64,000 nt of DNA from CAVVVS01 sp963751355 (GTDB lineage: Bacteria > Bacteroidota > Ignavibacteria > Ignavibacteriales > Ignavibacteriaceae): assembly GCA_963751355.1 (NCBI GenBank), contig CAVVVS010000055.1, positions 1 to 64,000 on the forward strand, in the 5' to 3' direction. The translations under genes and the position numbers were made by a program. The stretch's first letter is position 1, and each line of letters begins with the position of its first letter. Below the pieces are notes generated by a model that searched no databases, was not told where the DNA came from, and worked only from the letters and a program-made list of their open reading frames with translations. Shown here piece by piece: positions 63,861 to 64,000 of the stretch.

Positions 63861-64000
63861 TCACTCATACTTCAGTGCCTTCGCAGGATTTGCAGTTGCG
63901 GCTCTTATTGCATGCGTACTGACCGTAAACAATGCAATCATCAAAGCAATTACACCCGAAAGCACAAATATTCCGACTCCGATATTTACTCGATAAGCAA
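63861..64000 (-). CDS. FtsX/MacB-like ABC permease, C-terminal end (cut by window edge)
   Basis: The last 45 codons of a fifth array member. The minus strand reads AYRVNIGVGIFVLSGVIALM and ends IRAATANPAKALKYE before a TGA at 63861-63863. The final helix and the A-T-A-N-P-x-x-(S/A)-L tag are those of the four complete permeases. Its 5' part lies beyond base 64000. A terminator follows it, so it is transcribed separately from the phosphatase gene. Confidence 0.88.
   Translation of the reverse strand, partial: AYRVNIGVGIFVLSGVIALMIALFTVSTHAIRAATANPAKALKYE

Overview
The window looks like an AT-rich bacterial contig from the Bacteroidota/Chlorobi group, most likely Ignavibacteria. The reasons are the mix of genes: a GWxTD-domain TPR protein, a DUF3098 membrane protein, a SprA-like surface lipoprotein, an array of ~790-residue FtsX/MacB-type permeases, an IS982 transposase of Bacteroidetes type, and weak Shine-Dalgarno use. 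The taxonomic call is inference; no rRNA or tRNA gene was seen. The left end looks like a true contig end: bases ~11-35 resemble an Oxford Nanopore adapter, and the only stop codon of the truncated dnaE lies inside them. Several genes carry single indels or one in-frame stop, which fits residual long-read error, although one gene (50083-51145) has enough lesions to suggest real decay. Layout: 1-6.2 kb holds housekeeping genes on the minus strand (dnaE 5' part, dut, a flippase, nadC, a thioesterase, accA). 6.2-23 kb is a Wzx/Wzy-type surface polysaccharide locus, mostly minus strand. It encodes a Wzz-like chain-length protein, a Wzy-like polymerase, a Wzx flippase, several GT2/GT4/GT9 glycosyltransferases, an FkbM and a second methyltransferase, a WcaJ-like initiating phosphotransferase, a polyprenol-phosphate mannosyltransferase-like enzyme, and a GT2 fused to a gutted phosphotransferase domain. 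A repeat-bearing lipoprotein sits inside it on the other strand. 23-24.6 kb is a broken IS982 copy and a stretch with a stem plus T-run. 24.6-40.9 kb is mixed housekeeping: a small unknown protein, DUF3098, a lone EutN/CcmL-type microcompartment pentamer gene, dprA, a frameshifted methyltransferase, rarA, an FtsB-like protein, ddl, a class II aldolase overlapping an oxidoreductase, metF, a penicillin-acylase-family hydrolase, ychF, the GWxTD protein and a C1B-type cysteine peptidase. 41.4-44.9 kb is a complete RbsB/RbsA/RbsC-type sugar ABC importer. 45.0-46.0 kb is a DUF2975 membrane protein plus a Cro/C1 regulator behind a clean sigma70-like promoter with two identical 13-bp operator-like sites spaced 21 bp. 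46.7-51.6 kb holds a LysE-type exporter, an OmpH/Skp chaperone, an alpha/beta hydrolase, the decaying SprA-like lipoprotein and an unknown protein. 51.8-62.0 kb is a two-operon array of four FtsX/MacB-like permeases without any ATPase. It is followed by a membrane-bound PAS-like/SpoIIE phosphatase and the 3' end of a fifth permease. The most interesting signal is regulatory: each permease pair is preceded by two imperfect 16-bp palindromes exactly 20 bp apart and by a -24/-12 (sigma54-like) element, which suggests that one enhancer-binding regulator controls the whole array.
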